Of a stretch of 51,187 nt of DNA, positions 43,342 through 51,187 are shown piece after piece; within the stretch, counting starts at the first letter, position 1, and every line of letters starts with the position of its first letter. Source of the DNA: JAWXCM01 sp034408745 (GTDB taxonomy: Bacteria > Acidobacteriota > Terriglobia > Bryobacterales > Bryobacteraceae); NCBI GenBank assembly GCA_034408745.1, contig JAWXCM010000201.1, forward strand, positions 1 through 51,187. Direction: 5' to 3'. A program made the position numbers and the translations under genes. Under the pieces are notes generated by a model, which was given only the letters and a program-made list of their open reading frames with translations, made no database searches and was not told the origin of the DNA.

Positions 43342-44937
43342 ATGAGCCTGATGTCCCCGAGACTGCAATTACGGGTCGCGCAGAAGCAAATTCTGACACC
43401 AGGTCTCGTGCAGATGGTCACCGTGCTTCAGCTCAACCGGCTGGAACTGCGGGACATGATCACCACCGAGATGGCGCAGAATCCCGTCCTCGAGGAAAGC
43501 ACCGAGGCCGGCGACGAGCTCACTCAGGAAGAAGTTCAGGAGCTTCTGGAGCGGGAACGGGTCGCCGACCCCGCTGACCAGTCACTGCTCGAGGCCCTCG
43601 CCGGCGGAGTGAACGGCTCCGGTGAGTATGAGTTCACCGAGATCGCCGAGCTGCCCACGCTCGACGGAGCCGCCGGACCTGCAAACATCGATTCATCTTC
43701 GACCGCACCCGCGGAAGGAGACGCCGTCGAAACCAGGGTGGAAGCTGACCCCTTCGACGAAATCGACTTTGGGTCGTTTTTCGACGATTATCTGGACCCT
43801 GGGTACAAAAGTCCATCCGCGGAGAACGTCGAGAAGCCGTCGTTTGAAACGTTCCTCTCCTCGCCCGTCACACTGGCGGACCACCTCCAGTCCCAACTCG
43901 CTATCGAGATCATGCTGGAAGCCGTGCGCGAGGCCGCGCTGTCCGTGATCGGCAACCTCGACGACAACGGCTATCTGATGCAGCCGGTGGAAGAAATCGC
44001 CCAGTCGGAAGGCTTCACGCTCGCCGAGGTGGAAGAGGCGTTGCGCGTCGTGCAGACGCTGGATCCCGCCGGTATCGCCGCCCGCGACATGCGGGAGTGC
44101 CTGCTGCTTCAGATCGAAGCGCGCAATGGCAAAGGCGGCGTCGCCTGGCAGATCGCCTCAAAGTACATGAAGCTGCTGGAAACGCGCCAGTTTCGTGAGA
44201 TGGCGAAGCAACTGGGCCGGCCTCCGGAGCATGTGCAGATCGCGGTCGCAATGATCCGTCACCTCGACCCCCGCCCTGGCCTGCGCTTCAACCAGACTGG
44301 CGCCCGTACGGTCGAGCCCGATGTCTACATCACCAAAGACGGCGAAGATTACCTCATCCAGTTGAACGACGAGGATCTGCCACAACTACGCCTGAACGCG
44401 CAGTACCGCAAAATGCTCGACCGGGACCAGGAGCCGAGCAAAGAAGTCCGCAATTACGTTAAGGAAAAGTACGCTTCTGCACTGCAGCTGATGAAGAACA
44501 TCGAGCAGCGCAAGCAGACGATCCTCAAGGTCTGCCAGTCCATCGTGCGGCGGCAGGGTGAGTTTCTCGAAGGCGGCATTGATGAGCTGAAGCCGATGAT
44601 GATCAAGGATGTGGCCGAAGAAATCGGCGTGCACCCGTCCACCGTCAGCCGCGCGGTCGCAAGCAAATATGCCCACACGCCGCAGGGCGTGTTTGAGCTG
44701 CGCTATTTCTTCTCTGAAGCAGTGCAGGGTCGATGTGGCAACACCACACCCCTGCTGATTCTGAAACGCAGGGTCAAGAGGATGATTGAAGAAGAAGATT
44801 CCCGTCAGCCGCTTACCGATGAGCAAATTACCGCGCGTCTGCAGTCGGAAGGTATCGACGTCACACGGCGCACCGTTGCAAAGTACAGGGAGGATATGAA
44901 AATACCTTCCACGCACCAGCGGCGCCATCGCGAATAG
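43342..44937 (+). CDS. rpoN: RNA polymerase sigma-54 factor
   Basis: 531 residues. Region I (RLQLRVAQKQILTPGLVQMV, LQLNRLELRDMI) contacts activators and core. An acidic region II lies near 60-145. Region III ends with the HTH IGVHPSTVSRAV and the RpoN box RRTVAKYREDMKIP near the C-terminus, which reads the -24 element. It needs a separate AAA+ activator, none of which is in the window. The order rpoN-hpf-rapZ follows, a classic arrangement that links nitrogen and cell-envelope control. Confidence 0.96.
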   Translation: MSLMSPRLQLRVAQKQILTPGLVQMVTVLQLNRLELRDMITTEMAQNPVLEESTEAGDELTQEEVQELLERERVADPADQSLLEALAGGVNGSGEYEFTEIAELPTLDGAAGPANIDSSSTAPAEGDAVETRVEADPFDEIDFGSFFDDYLDPGYKSPSAENVEKPSFETFLSSPVTLADHLQSQLAIEIMLEAVREAALSVIGNLDDNGYLMQPVEEIAQSEGFTLAEVEEALRVVQTLDPAGIAARDMRECLLLQIEARNGKGGVAWQIASKYMKLLETRQFREMAKQLGRPPEHVQIAVAMIRHLDPRPGLRFNQTGARTVEPDVYITKDGEDYLIQLNDEDLPQLRLNAQYRKMLDRDQEPSKEVRNYVKEKYASALQLMKNIEQRKQTILKVCQSIVRRQGEFLEGGIDELKPMMIKDVAEEIGVHPSTVSRAVASKYAHTPQGVFELRYFFSEAVQGRCGNTTPLLILKRRVKRMIEEEDSRQPLTDEQITARLQSEGIDVTRRTVAKYREDMKIPSTHQRRHRE

Positions 44938-45010
44938 TCGAAACGCCGCTGACCCAGTAATCCCCCGCCGCCGGGTGCGTCTAATTGGCGGTAGTATAGC
45001 TCCAGAGAAC

Positions 45011-45016
45011 AGGAGG
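45011..45016 (+). promoter_or_regulatory. Strong Shine-Dalgarno for hpf
   Basis: AGGAGG stands eight bases before the GTG at 45025 and fixes the start of the ribosome hibernation factor gene. Confidence 0.8.
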
Positions 45017-45024
45017 TTGCCCCG

Positions 45025-45597
45025 GTGAATATTAGTTATGCCGGTAAGCAAGAGTACCTTCATCCGAAACAGAAGGCACTCCTCGACGGTAAGGTGGCCA
45101 AAATCGCCAAACTGCTCGAGGTCGACGGCAAGGGTGACAAGAACACTCGCGTAGCGTTGACGCATGCCAAAAATGAGCATCGCGCCGAGGTCACGCTGAA
45201 TTACCTTGATCACACCGTGGTTGGCGAGCATGCCGATGCCGACCAGTTCACGGCTCTGAATCAGGCGTTCGAGAAGCTCGAACGGCAAATGATGCGGATC
45301 CGCGATAAACGCCGCGACGTGAAGAAGACCCCAAAGGAGGGCTGGGACTCTGCCTCATCGCCGGAGACAGACGTGGAGGTGGAACCGCGCCGCACCAACG
45401 GGCACTCGACGCCAGGCGCCGCCAACGGCAGGCCAAAGGTCTACCGGGTGACGCCGGAAGATGGGAAACCACTCACCGAACAGGAGGCTGTCCTCATGAT
45501 TGGCAATGAGCCCTACATGGTGTACACCGCTGGCTCCGGCCGGCTGTCTGTTCTCATACGGAGGCCTGACAACAACTTCGATCTGGTGGAATGCTAA
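45025..45597 (+). CDS. hpf: Ribosome hibernation promoting factor (long HPF)
   Basis: 190 residues, the long form. The N-terminal S30AE domain (about 1-100) has ISYAGKQEYLHPKQKALLDG and AEVTLNYLDHTVVGEHADAD. A linker is rich in charged residues, and the C-terminal dimerisation domain (about 135-190) has KVYRVTPEDGKPLTEQEAVL and IRRPDNNFDLVE. The long form dimerises 70S ribosomes into 100S particles in stationary phase. It lies between rpoN and rapZ. The start GTG is set by AGGAGG. Confidence 0.95.
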   Translation: MNISYAGKQEYLHPKQKALLDGKVAKIAKLLEVDGKGDKNTRVALTHAKNEHRAEVTLNYLDHTVVGEHADADQFTALNQAFEKLERQMMRIRDKRRDVKKTPKEGWDSASSPETDVEVEPRRTNGHSTPGAANGRPKVYRVTPEDGKPLTEQEAVLMIGNEPYMVYTAGSGRLSVLIRRPDNNFDLVEC

Positions 45598-45609
45598 TAT
45601 CACTCCCGG

Positions 45610-46515
45610 ATGCCCAAAAAGGCCGCGACAGTTGGCGCTCCTGACAGTCCTGCTCTGAAGCCCGGCTCCGAGCTGGTGATCATCACCGGACTCAGCGGGT
45701 CGGGCAAAGGAACTGTTCTAAAAGTCTTCGAGGATTTGGGATTCTTTTCGGTGGACAACCTGCCCATCGAACTGATTCCCAAATTCGCGCAGCTTGCTCA
45801 GGAATCGCGAACGATTTCCCGCGCGGCCCTCGTGGTCGACGTCCGGGAGGGTGACGCTCTCCTTGCCCTTCCGGCGCTCTACAGAAAGCTCCGGCGCAAA
45901 CTCAATGCCCGGCTGCTGTTCCTTGAGGCCGCGGACGAATCGCTCCTGAGAAGATTCAGTGAGACCAGACGTCCGCATCCTCTCGGGGCAGACATGTCCG
46001 TGACAGAGAGCCTCCAAATGGAGCGCGAGCAACTCCAGCCAATCCGCGCCCTCGCCGATCAGGTCATCGACACTTCCCGCTTCACCGTCCACGAACTGCG
46101 CGACGTCATCAAAGCTACCTTCGCAAGCGAGCACGGTTCGCAGCTGCTGATCAACGTGATGAGCTTCGGCTTTCGGAACGGAGTTCCTGCCGACGCTGAC
46201 CTCGTCTTCGACGTCCGCTTCCTCCCGAACCCGAATTACATAGCCGAGTTCAAGCCGCTCACTGGTAAAAACTCCAAAGTCGCCCGCTACATCGCGGGAT
46301 ACCCGCAGACCCAGGAATTTATCTCCCGAACCAGTGGCATGCTCGATTTCCTGATTCCTCACTACATGCGTGAAGGAAAAAGCTATCTCACCATCGCGTT
46401 CGGGTGCACCGGCGGACAACACCGCTCTGTCATGATGGCGGCCGAGATTTGCCGGCATCTGACGAAAACTGGTTTCAAGGTGAAAGAAAGCCACCGCGAC
46501 ATGCCCCGCACCTGA
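45610..46515 (+). CDS. rapZ: RNase adapter protein RapZ (UPF0042)
   Basis: 301 residues. RapZ binds GTP and in enterobacteria directs RNase E to the GlmZ sRNA; in other phyla the target is unclear. The P-loop is TGLSGSGKGTVLK, followed by SVDNLPIELIPK. DVRFLPNPNYIAEFKPLTGK and the C-terminal FGCTGGQHRSVMMAAEI are family hallmarks. It begins 12 bases after hpf. Confidence 0.95.
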   Translation: MPKKAATVGAPDSPALKPGSELVIITGLSGSGKGTVLKVFEDLGFFSVDNLPIELIPKFAQLAQESRTISRAALVVDVREGDALLALPALYRKLRRKLNARLLFLEAADESLLRRFSETRRPHPLGADMSVTESLQMEREQLQPIRALADQVIDTSRFTVHELRDVIKATFASEHGSQLLINVMSFGFRNGVPADADLVFDVRFLPNPNYIAEFKPLTGKNSKVARYIAGYPQTQEFISRTSGMLDFLIPHYMREGKSYLTIAFGCTGGQHRSVMMAAEICRHLTKTGFKVKESHRDMPRT

Positions 46516-46527
46516 AACCGTGTCGCT

Positions 46528-46989
46528 GTGGCGGCGTCCACAGTTGTCGATATGGATTCCCGCATAGCAGGTTCGATCGCTGGCGCAGTAGCCACCATTC
46601 CTATGACGGCCGTGATGAGCGCGCTGGAGCGCTGGGAGGATCTGCCTCCGCAGCGCATTACGGAAAACGTCGCGGGGGGTGCGCTCAATCAGGAGCAGGC
46701 CGAAGCCTTATCCATAACCGCCCACTTCGGACTCGGCGCCGCTGCCGGCGCAGGCTACGCGGGATTCGCGGGAGAAAGTGGACTCCCACCGGTGGCCGAA
46801 GGCGCTCTCTACGGACTCGCCGTCTGGGGTGGAGCCTACCTCGGCGTACTGCCCCATTCCGGTCTTTATCCCTCGCCCAGCCACGACCGCAGATCGCGGA
46901 CCATGCTCATGATCGGCGCCCACCTGGTCTGGGGCGCAGCGCTCGGCCTCGTCTGGCACGCTCTCGCAAGCCGCGTTGACAGCGACTGA
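46528..46989 (+). CDS. DUF1440/YagU-like integral membrane protein
   Basis: About 153 residues from GTG 46528 (145 from ATG 46552). Four hydrophobic segments are visible, with GSIAGAVATIPMTAVMSAL first and LMIGAHLVWGAALGLVWHAL last. The Gly/Ala-rich helices and the ITAHFGLGAAAGAGYA stretch resemble the YagU/DUF1440 inner-membrane group; this is a resemblance only. It starts 12 bases after rapZ. Confidence 0.6.
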   Translation: MAASTVVDMDSRIAGSIAGAVATIPMTAVMSALERWEDLPPQRITENVAGGALNQEQAEALSITAHFGLGAAAGAGYAGFAGESGLPPVAEGALYGLAVWGGAYLGVLPHSGLYPSPSHDRRSRTMLMIGAHLVWGAALGLVWHALASRVDSD

Positions 46990-47017
46990 GCCGGCTGTAT
47001 GCGATACGCTGTGCGTA

Positions 47018-47704
47018 GTGCGTGAATCGGACGACGATCTGCAGTTCCGAAAAGCCGAGCCAGCCGCCGAGCCTGACGACTCACTGCGTTGTGTCTCATG
47101 CGGGAACGTCATTACAAACGAATATTTCCACGCCCAGGGACAGGTAGTTTGCTCCGAATGCGCAGTCAGAATCGAGTCTGGCCAGAAGGCTCCGCCTGTA
47201 GTTTCCATGGCGACAGCCGTGTTGTATGGATCGCTCGCCGCGCTGGCGGGACTTGCTATCTACGCCGCAGTTGCAATCTTTGCGGGCCTCGAGGTCGGAC
47301 TCATTTCCATCCTGGTTGGAATCATGGTGGGCAAGGCCGTGCGAGCCGGGTCGAAAGGGCTCGGCGGCCGACCGCAGCAAGTCCTCGCTGTGGCACTCAC
47401 CTATTTCGCGATTTCCGGCAGCAATATCCCAATCTTTCTGTACCACTATTCGAAGTCGAAGCCCGCCGTTACGCAGACCCGAGGTGAAGACATCGCGCCG
47501 TCCACGCGACCGAACGCAATCAGGGTCATCATCATGTTGGCGGCTCTCGTGGTGGCAGCGCCGTTCCTGGCAGTCTTCCAGAACCCGGCTGGCGGATTGC
47601 TCTCACTGGTCATTCTCTTCTTCGGCCTGGCGCAGGCCTGGAAGCTAACCGGCCGTACCGACATACTGGTTCTGGGACCCTACAAACTTGAATCCGTGTC
47701 TTGA
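47018..47704 (+). CDS. Zinc-ribbon membrane protein of unknown function
   Basis: About 228 residues from GTG 47018; a TTG at 46976 is also possible. A B-box-like zinc finger (RCVSCGNVITNEYFHAQGQ, then VVCSECAVRI) is followed by about four hydrophobic segments, such as LYGSLAALAGLAIYAAVAIF and LEVGLISILVGIMVG. It overlaps the M50 protease gene by 17 bases. The finger and membrane part together suggest a small protein-binding partner of that protease. Confidence 0.65.
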   Translation: MRESDDDLQFRKAEPAAEPDDSLRCVSCGNVITNEYFHAQGQVVCSECAVRIESGQKAPPVVSMATAVLYGSLAALAGLAIYAAVAIFAGLEVGLISILVGIMVGKAVRAGSKGLGGRPQQVLAVALTYFAISGSNIPIFLYHYSKSKPAVTQTRGEDIAPSTRPNAIRVIIMLAALVVAAPFLAVFQNPAGGLLSLVILFFGLAQAWKLTGRTDILVLGPYKLESVS

Positions 47705-48701
47705 GTGCGGTACCGCCCTGAGCCCGTCGGATTTGGCCTGCCCGTCGTGTCTGACGCTGACCTTTGCCGACCGCCTCGAGTCGCTGGCCGCCGAGGCCCG
47801 CGCCGCGGCAGCGCGAAACGAACCCAGCCGTGCGCGCGATCTCTGGATGCAGTGTCTCCCGCTGCTGCCCGAAAACACCGCGCAGTTCCGAGCCATACAG
47901 GCCCGCATAGCCGACCTGGCAGACAAGGTGGACCAGGCCACTTCGGAACCACCCAAATCGGGCATCTGGCGGCGCATCATTGCTGTCGGCGGCCCAGCCG
48001 CATTGGTTCTGTGGAAGCTGAAAGCGTTCCTGCTCATCGCGCTCACCAAGGGCAAGTTCCTCCTCCTCGGCCTTAGCAAGGGCGGCACTTTACTTTCCAT
48101 GCTCGCCTGGGTGGGCGTCTACTGGGCGCTCTACGGATGGTGGTTCGCCATCGGTTCTGTGCTCTCCATCTACGTCCATGAAATGGGACACGTGGTAGCG
48201 CTGCATCGCTACGGCATTCCGGCTGGAGCGCCAATGTTCATCCCAGGATTCGGCGCGTTCATCCGCCTCAAACAGCTCCACCTCGAGCCCATTCAGGACG
48301 CGCGAGTCGGACTCGCCGGGCCGCTCTACGGGCTCGGCGCAGCACTCTTCTGCTACGCCGTCTACGCGTCGACTGGCTGGGCTGCCTGGGGTGCCATCGC
48401 CCACTTCGGCGCTGTCATCAACATGTTCAACCTCATCCCGGTGTGGCAGCTCGACGGCGCCAGAGGCTGGCGCTCCCTCGCGCAGAAACAACGGATGATC
48501 GTTACAGGCCTCGCCGCAGTCCTCTGGATGCTTACCTCGGAGACTATGATCTTCCTCATAGCCTTCGCCTGCGGCATCCGGCTCTTCTGGCCAAAAGACC
48601 CCGCCCCCGAGCCCGACCAGACGGGCCTGCTTCAGTTCGGCGGCATCATGACCGCCCTTGCGTTGCTCGTAATGCTCGCAAAAGGAGTGCTTGACAGATA
48701 G
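47688..48701 (+). CDS. M50 family site-2-protease-like metalloprotease with N-terminal zinc ribbon
   Basis: 337 residues from TTG 47688. The N-terminus has a zinc ribbon (CLECG and CPSC) and a charged helix (about 25-80). Then come membrane segments with the metal-binding motif YVHEMGHVVALHRYG and the second-site motif NMFNLIPVWQLDGARG. These give the His, His and Asp ligands and the Glu of the active site, so the protein should be an active intramembrane protease. The overlap with the previous zinc-ribbon gene suggests the two are translationally coupled. The substrate is unknown. Confidence 0.85.
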   Translation: MNPCLECGTALSPSDLACPSCLTLTFADRLESLAAEARAAAARNEPSRARDLWMQCLPLLPENTAQFRAIQARIADLADKVDQATSEPPKSGIWRRIIAVGGPAALVLWKLKAFLLIALTKGKFLLLGLSKGGTLLSMLAWVGVYWALYGWWFAIGSVLSIYVHEMGHVVALHRYGIPAGAPMFIPGFGAFIRLKQLHLEPIQDARVGLAGPLYGLGAALFCYAVYASTGWAAWGAIAHFGAVINMFNLIPVWQLDGARGWRSLAQKQRMIVTGLAAVLWMLTSETMIFLIAFACGIRLFWPKDPAPEPDQTGLLQFGGIMTALALLVMLAKGVLDR

Positions 48702-48722
48702 CGAATAAAAGGCGAATATCAA

Positions 48723-49721
48723 GTGGTGTTGTTCCCGGAGTGCAAGCCTTCGGCCGGACTGGTGGGTATTGCCCGCATGGCTGCGGAGGCCGACCTCCTC
48801 GAAGCGAAACGTCGCGTCGAGTACCGCGAGCTCGAATCCAAAAGCCTCGTCAGCCGAGTCTCGAATCCATGGATGCCCTTCCGCTGGACGATCAACCCAT
48901 ATCGCGGGTGCGAGTTTGGCTGCAAGTACTGCTACGCCCGATACACCCATGAGTTCATGGAGCTACGCGACACAGACCAGTTCGAAACCCTGATCTTCGC
49001 CAAACATTTCGATGCCGCCGCGTTTCGCCGCGAACTGGCGCGAATCCCACGTGAAGACAAGATCGCAATCGGCACCGCAACTGACCCTTACCAGCCTGCG
49101 GAGCGCCGCTACGGCGTCACGCGCCAGATACTCGAAGCACTCACAACGGAGCGAGGCCGAGCCTTCAGTATCATCTCGAAATCGGACCTGATCGCCCGCG
49201 ACGCCGACGTCTTCACCGAGATCGCAAGGTACAACACCATGCACGTGATGCAGACCATCACTACGGTCGATACGGCCCTCGCGCGCATCCTTGAGCCCAG
49301 CGCACCCAGACCCGAACTGCGCGTCGAATCGGTGCGACGCCTCGCTTCAGCAGGACTCGGCGTAGTGGTGATGAACAGCCCGGTCCTGCCGCTGATCAAC
49401 GACTCCCGTCAGAGCCTGGCCGCGGTTGCCTCCGCGGTCCGCCAGGCCGGAGCGTCTTACTTCACCGCCCAGACACTCTTCCTGAAAGAGTGCGCCCGCA
49501 AAGCCTTCTTCCCCATGCTGGAAGCGAAATTCCCACACCTGGTGCGCAAATATCGCGAGCGCTACGGCACCGGATCAGGCTATCTGAAGGGCGCGTATCC
49601 GGAGATGATTGCGGAGCGCGTGCGATCGGTGCGCGAAGAATTCGGCCTCACGAGGAAGCTCCAGGACGCCCCGCCCGACGTCTGGATCGCCGAGGTCGAC
49701 CAGTTGAGCCTCTTCGGCTGA
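48723..49721 (+). CDS. Radical SAM protein (PA0069/SplB-like)
   Basis: 332 residues from GTG 48723. The iron-sulfur motif is NPYRGCEFGCKYCYARYTH, a CX3CX2C cluster. The family then continues with KIAIGTATDPYQPAERRYGV, LTTERGRAFSIISKSDLI and RIRVVM-like GVVMNSPVLPLINDS. It belongs to the 'PA0069/Rv2578c' group related to spore photoproduct lyase, of unknown reaction. It ends with AEVDQLSLFG. Confidence 0.88.
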   Translation: MVLFPECKPSAGLVGIARMAAEADLLEAKRRVEYRELESKSLVSRVSNPWMPFRWTINPYRGCEFGCKYCYARYTHEFMELRDTDQFETLIFAKHFDAAAFRRELARIPREDKIAIGTATDPYQPAERRYGVTRQILEALTTERGRAFSIISKSDLIARDADVFTEIARYNTMHVMQTITTVDTALARILEPSAPRPELRVESVRRLASAGLGVVVMNSPVLPLINDSRQSLAAVASAVRQAGASYFTAQTLFLKECARKAFFPMLEAKFPHLVRKYRERYGTGSGYLKGAYPEMIAERVRSVREEFGLTRKLQDAPPDVWIAEVDQLSLFG

Positions 49722-49818
49722 CCGTGACCTCCGCCTCAAGCGTCCCAATTTCGCGTATACTCGACATCGTGACTCGAATTAAACAGGTTATTTTGGCAGC
49801 TTTGCAGCTTCCACCGTA

Positions 49819-50610
49819 GTGATCAGCGGCGAGCGTCCTGCCACTTATCTTGAGAGCAGTACGTCGTCTTATGCTGCAGCAACTGGTAATAAGCCAACGT
49901 TTTTTGGCACGAGCGACGCTGTCTTTCCACATTTCGCGGCTGGTGGCGGCGAATGGGAAAGCGTAATGGTCATTGTTAACCTTTCGGACAGGCTTATACC
50001 GTTTCAACAACAGTTCCGTTTACCGGACGGATCTCCGGCCGAGCTGACTTTTCGCTCCATTCCCGACGGGAAGATGACAACTGCCACGCGGACCGACGGC
50101 TCTCTCCCGCCGAGAGGAAGTATCAATGTCCTTCTTACGGCACCCGGTAATGAGCCGGTAAAAACTGGCTGGATCTCCCTGGACTACGACACAACCCTCG
50201 GACGGATAGGCGGTTACCTGATGTTTCGGAGGCGGTTCGGAGGTTCAACCTACGAAGCTTTGGTGCCGCTTGGTGCATACGATGACACCAGCTTCTATAT
50301 GCCAGTCGACAACCTGGAAGGGTTTGTCACTGCGATCGCGATAGCCAATCCAGCGTCGCCCGCAACTCGAATCCGGTTGACATTAATAGACCTGCAGGGT
50401 GCGACTGTCGGTAGTACGGAAATCGCACTTCCCGGAAATGGTCAGTCGGCTTTCGTACTTGCTGATCGTTTTCCTCTCGCGGCTGGACGAGTAGGCACTA
50501 TTCTGGTCGAATCTTCCACAAACCGAATGTCTGCGGTGGGGATACGATTCAATCCTGCTGGCGCATTTTCCTCGGTTCCGATCATGAACTGGTCCGGTAT
50601 GCTTCGCTAA
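49819..50610 (+). CDS. Acidobacterial secreted-type protein with displaced signal peptide
   Basis: 263 residues from GTG 49819; family not recognised by name. It is beta-rich, with FPHFAAGGGEWESVMVIVNL, FRLPDGSPAELTF, GYLMFRRRFGGSTYEALVPL and RVGTILVESSTNRMSAVGI. This pattern recurs in exported acidobacterial proteins. The reading frame as it stands has no signal peptide. A GTG at 49769 encodes MTRIKQVILAAL, a good signal-peptide start, but in another frame that closes at 49819. A 7-base GCAGCTT repeat at 49796 and 49804 lies at the break; an 8-base slip there would join the frames. Confidence 0.7.
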   Translation: MISGERPATYLESSTSSYAAATGNKPTFFGTSDAVFPHFAAGGGEWESVMVIVNLSDRLIPFQQQFRLPDGSPAELTFRSIPDGKMTTATRTDGSLPPRGSINVLLTAPGNEPVKTGWISLDYDTTLGRIGGYLMFRRRFGGSTYEALVPLGAYDDTSFYMPVDNLEGFVTAIAIANPASPATRIRLTLIDLQGATVGSTEIALPGNGQSAFVLADRFPLAAGRVGTILVESSTNRMSAVGIRFNPAGAFSSVPIMNWSGMLR

Positions 50611-50653
50611 CGGCGAGCACGGCACAGGTAGAGCGCGGTCCCAACTGCGGGCT

Positions 50654-51187
50654 TTACAGCGCAGCCAGCAGCTTAGCAATCAGCGCGATCCGTCCCGGAA
50701 GTGCATCCACAAGCACGTACTCACCCGGCGTGTGAGCCCCCTCTCCGACAGCGCCCATACCGTCCAGCGTCGGCACCCCCAGCGCCGCCGTAAAATTCCC
50801 GTCCGACCCGCCGCCCACCGACGTCTCCCCAAGCTCGAACCCCAACTCCCCGGCCAGCGTGCGAGCCGTCCCGAACAACGCCGCACCCGCCTTCGTGCGC
50901 TCCAGTGGCGGACGGTTCAACTCGCCTTCCACCTCGATGCGGCACCGCTTGTCCACTGCGCGCAGTCCGCGAAACTTGCGCTCCAGACCCGCCCAGTCCT
51001 TCGCCCGCGACACCCGTATATCGAAGTCACACACAGCCAGATCGGGCACTACATTCAGCCGCGTCCCTCCGCTGATCACGCCCGCGCTGACCGTCAGCCC
51101 CTTGTCCAGATCGGTGAACCCTGCGATGACAGGAAGTTGTCGCCCCAGCTCCAAAATCGCATTTGCCCCGTTCGTAAAATCGAGCCC
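50654..51187 (-). CDS. M20 family metallopeptidase (partial, runs off the window)
   Basis: The C-terminal about 177 residues of a carboxypeptidase G2/M20-like enzyme; the N-terminus lies beyond 51187. GLTVSAGVISGGTRLNVVPD and FDIRVSRAKDWAGLERKF are the dimerisation-domain motifs. GETSVGGGSDGNFTAALGVP and LDGMGAVGEGAHTPGEYVLV carry catalytic-domain residues, including the His near the C-terminus that binds zinc. Such enzymes cleave a C-terminal glutamate or similar residue. Confidence 0.88.
   Translation of the reverse strand, partial: GLDFTNGANAILELGRQLPVIAGFTDLDKGLTVSAGVISGGTRLNVVPDLAVCDFDIRVSRAKDWAGLERKFRGLRAVDKRCRIEVEGELNRPPLERTKAGAALFGTARTLAGELGFELGETSVGGGSDGNFTAALGVPTLDGMGAVGEGAHTPGEYVLVDALPGRIALIAKLLAAL

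Overview
This is a roughly 60% GC bacterial chromosome segment that looks like Acidobacteriota, probably Bryobacterales/Solibacter-like. The grounds are family-level: a giant Oar-like TonB-dependent receptor with an N-terminal carboxypeptidase-regulatory domain, an 'acidobacterial duplicated orphan permease' (ADOP) behind a PadR regulator, many small secreted carboxypeptidase-regulatory-like proteins, and an rpoN-hpf-rapZ cluster. No database search was possible, so family names rest on motifs read from the translations.

Layout. 0.2-9 kb: TonB receptor, a Tat-exported sugar isomerase-like protein, fused anthranilate synthase TrpE-TrpG, two small membrane ORFs, HpnE and a small secreted protein. 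9-22.9 kb is the replication and segregation core: mnmG, a perfect 14-bp parS palindrome, parA, parB, a tRNA with anticodon CAU, a galU-glycosyltransferase-galE operon, tRNA-Gly(GCC), dnaA, an oriC-like region with DnaA boxes and an AT-rich stretch, dnaN, gyrB and alr. recF is not between dnaN and gyrB, and rsmG is not between mnmG and parA.

22.8-38.7 kb is an accessory region for surface polysaccharide. A leftward operon of five glycosyltransferases with mostly ATGA-type overlaps occupies 23.7-28.5 kb. A block of unknown envelope genes follows, including a tight three-gene operon (30.0-33.0 kb). Then comes a second leftward operon: a Wzt-like ABC ATPase, a methyltransferase with a long coiled coil, and a GT2-GT4 double glycosyltransferase. 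Three decayed genes sit in or at the edges of this region: a DUF3179 gene, a C-terminal remnant of an acidobacterial secreted protein, and a PIN toxin whose small partner gene is still intact.

38.8-51.2 kb: a PadR regulator with an operator-like inverted repeat over its own promoter, an ADOP permease that appears to have two internal in-frame deletions, an FHA-GAF-SpoIIE phosphatase, rpoN, hpf, rapZ, a run of three membrane-protein genes two of which carry zinc ribbons (one is an M50 site-2 protease), a radical SAM protein, a secreted-type protein whose signal peptide is out of frame, and the 3' part of an M20 peptidase gene running off the right edge.

The most promising new biology is the Wzt / methyltransferase-coiled-coil / double-glycosyltransferase operon, which resembles a WbdD-type chain-termination and ABC-export system in a new arrangement without its Wzm permease. 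The next is the uncharacterised three-gene envelope operon at 30.0-33.0 kb.
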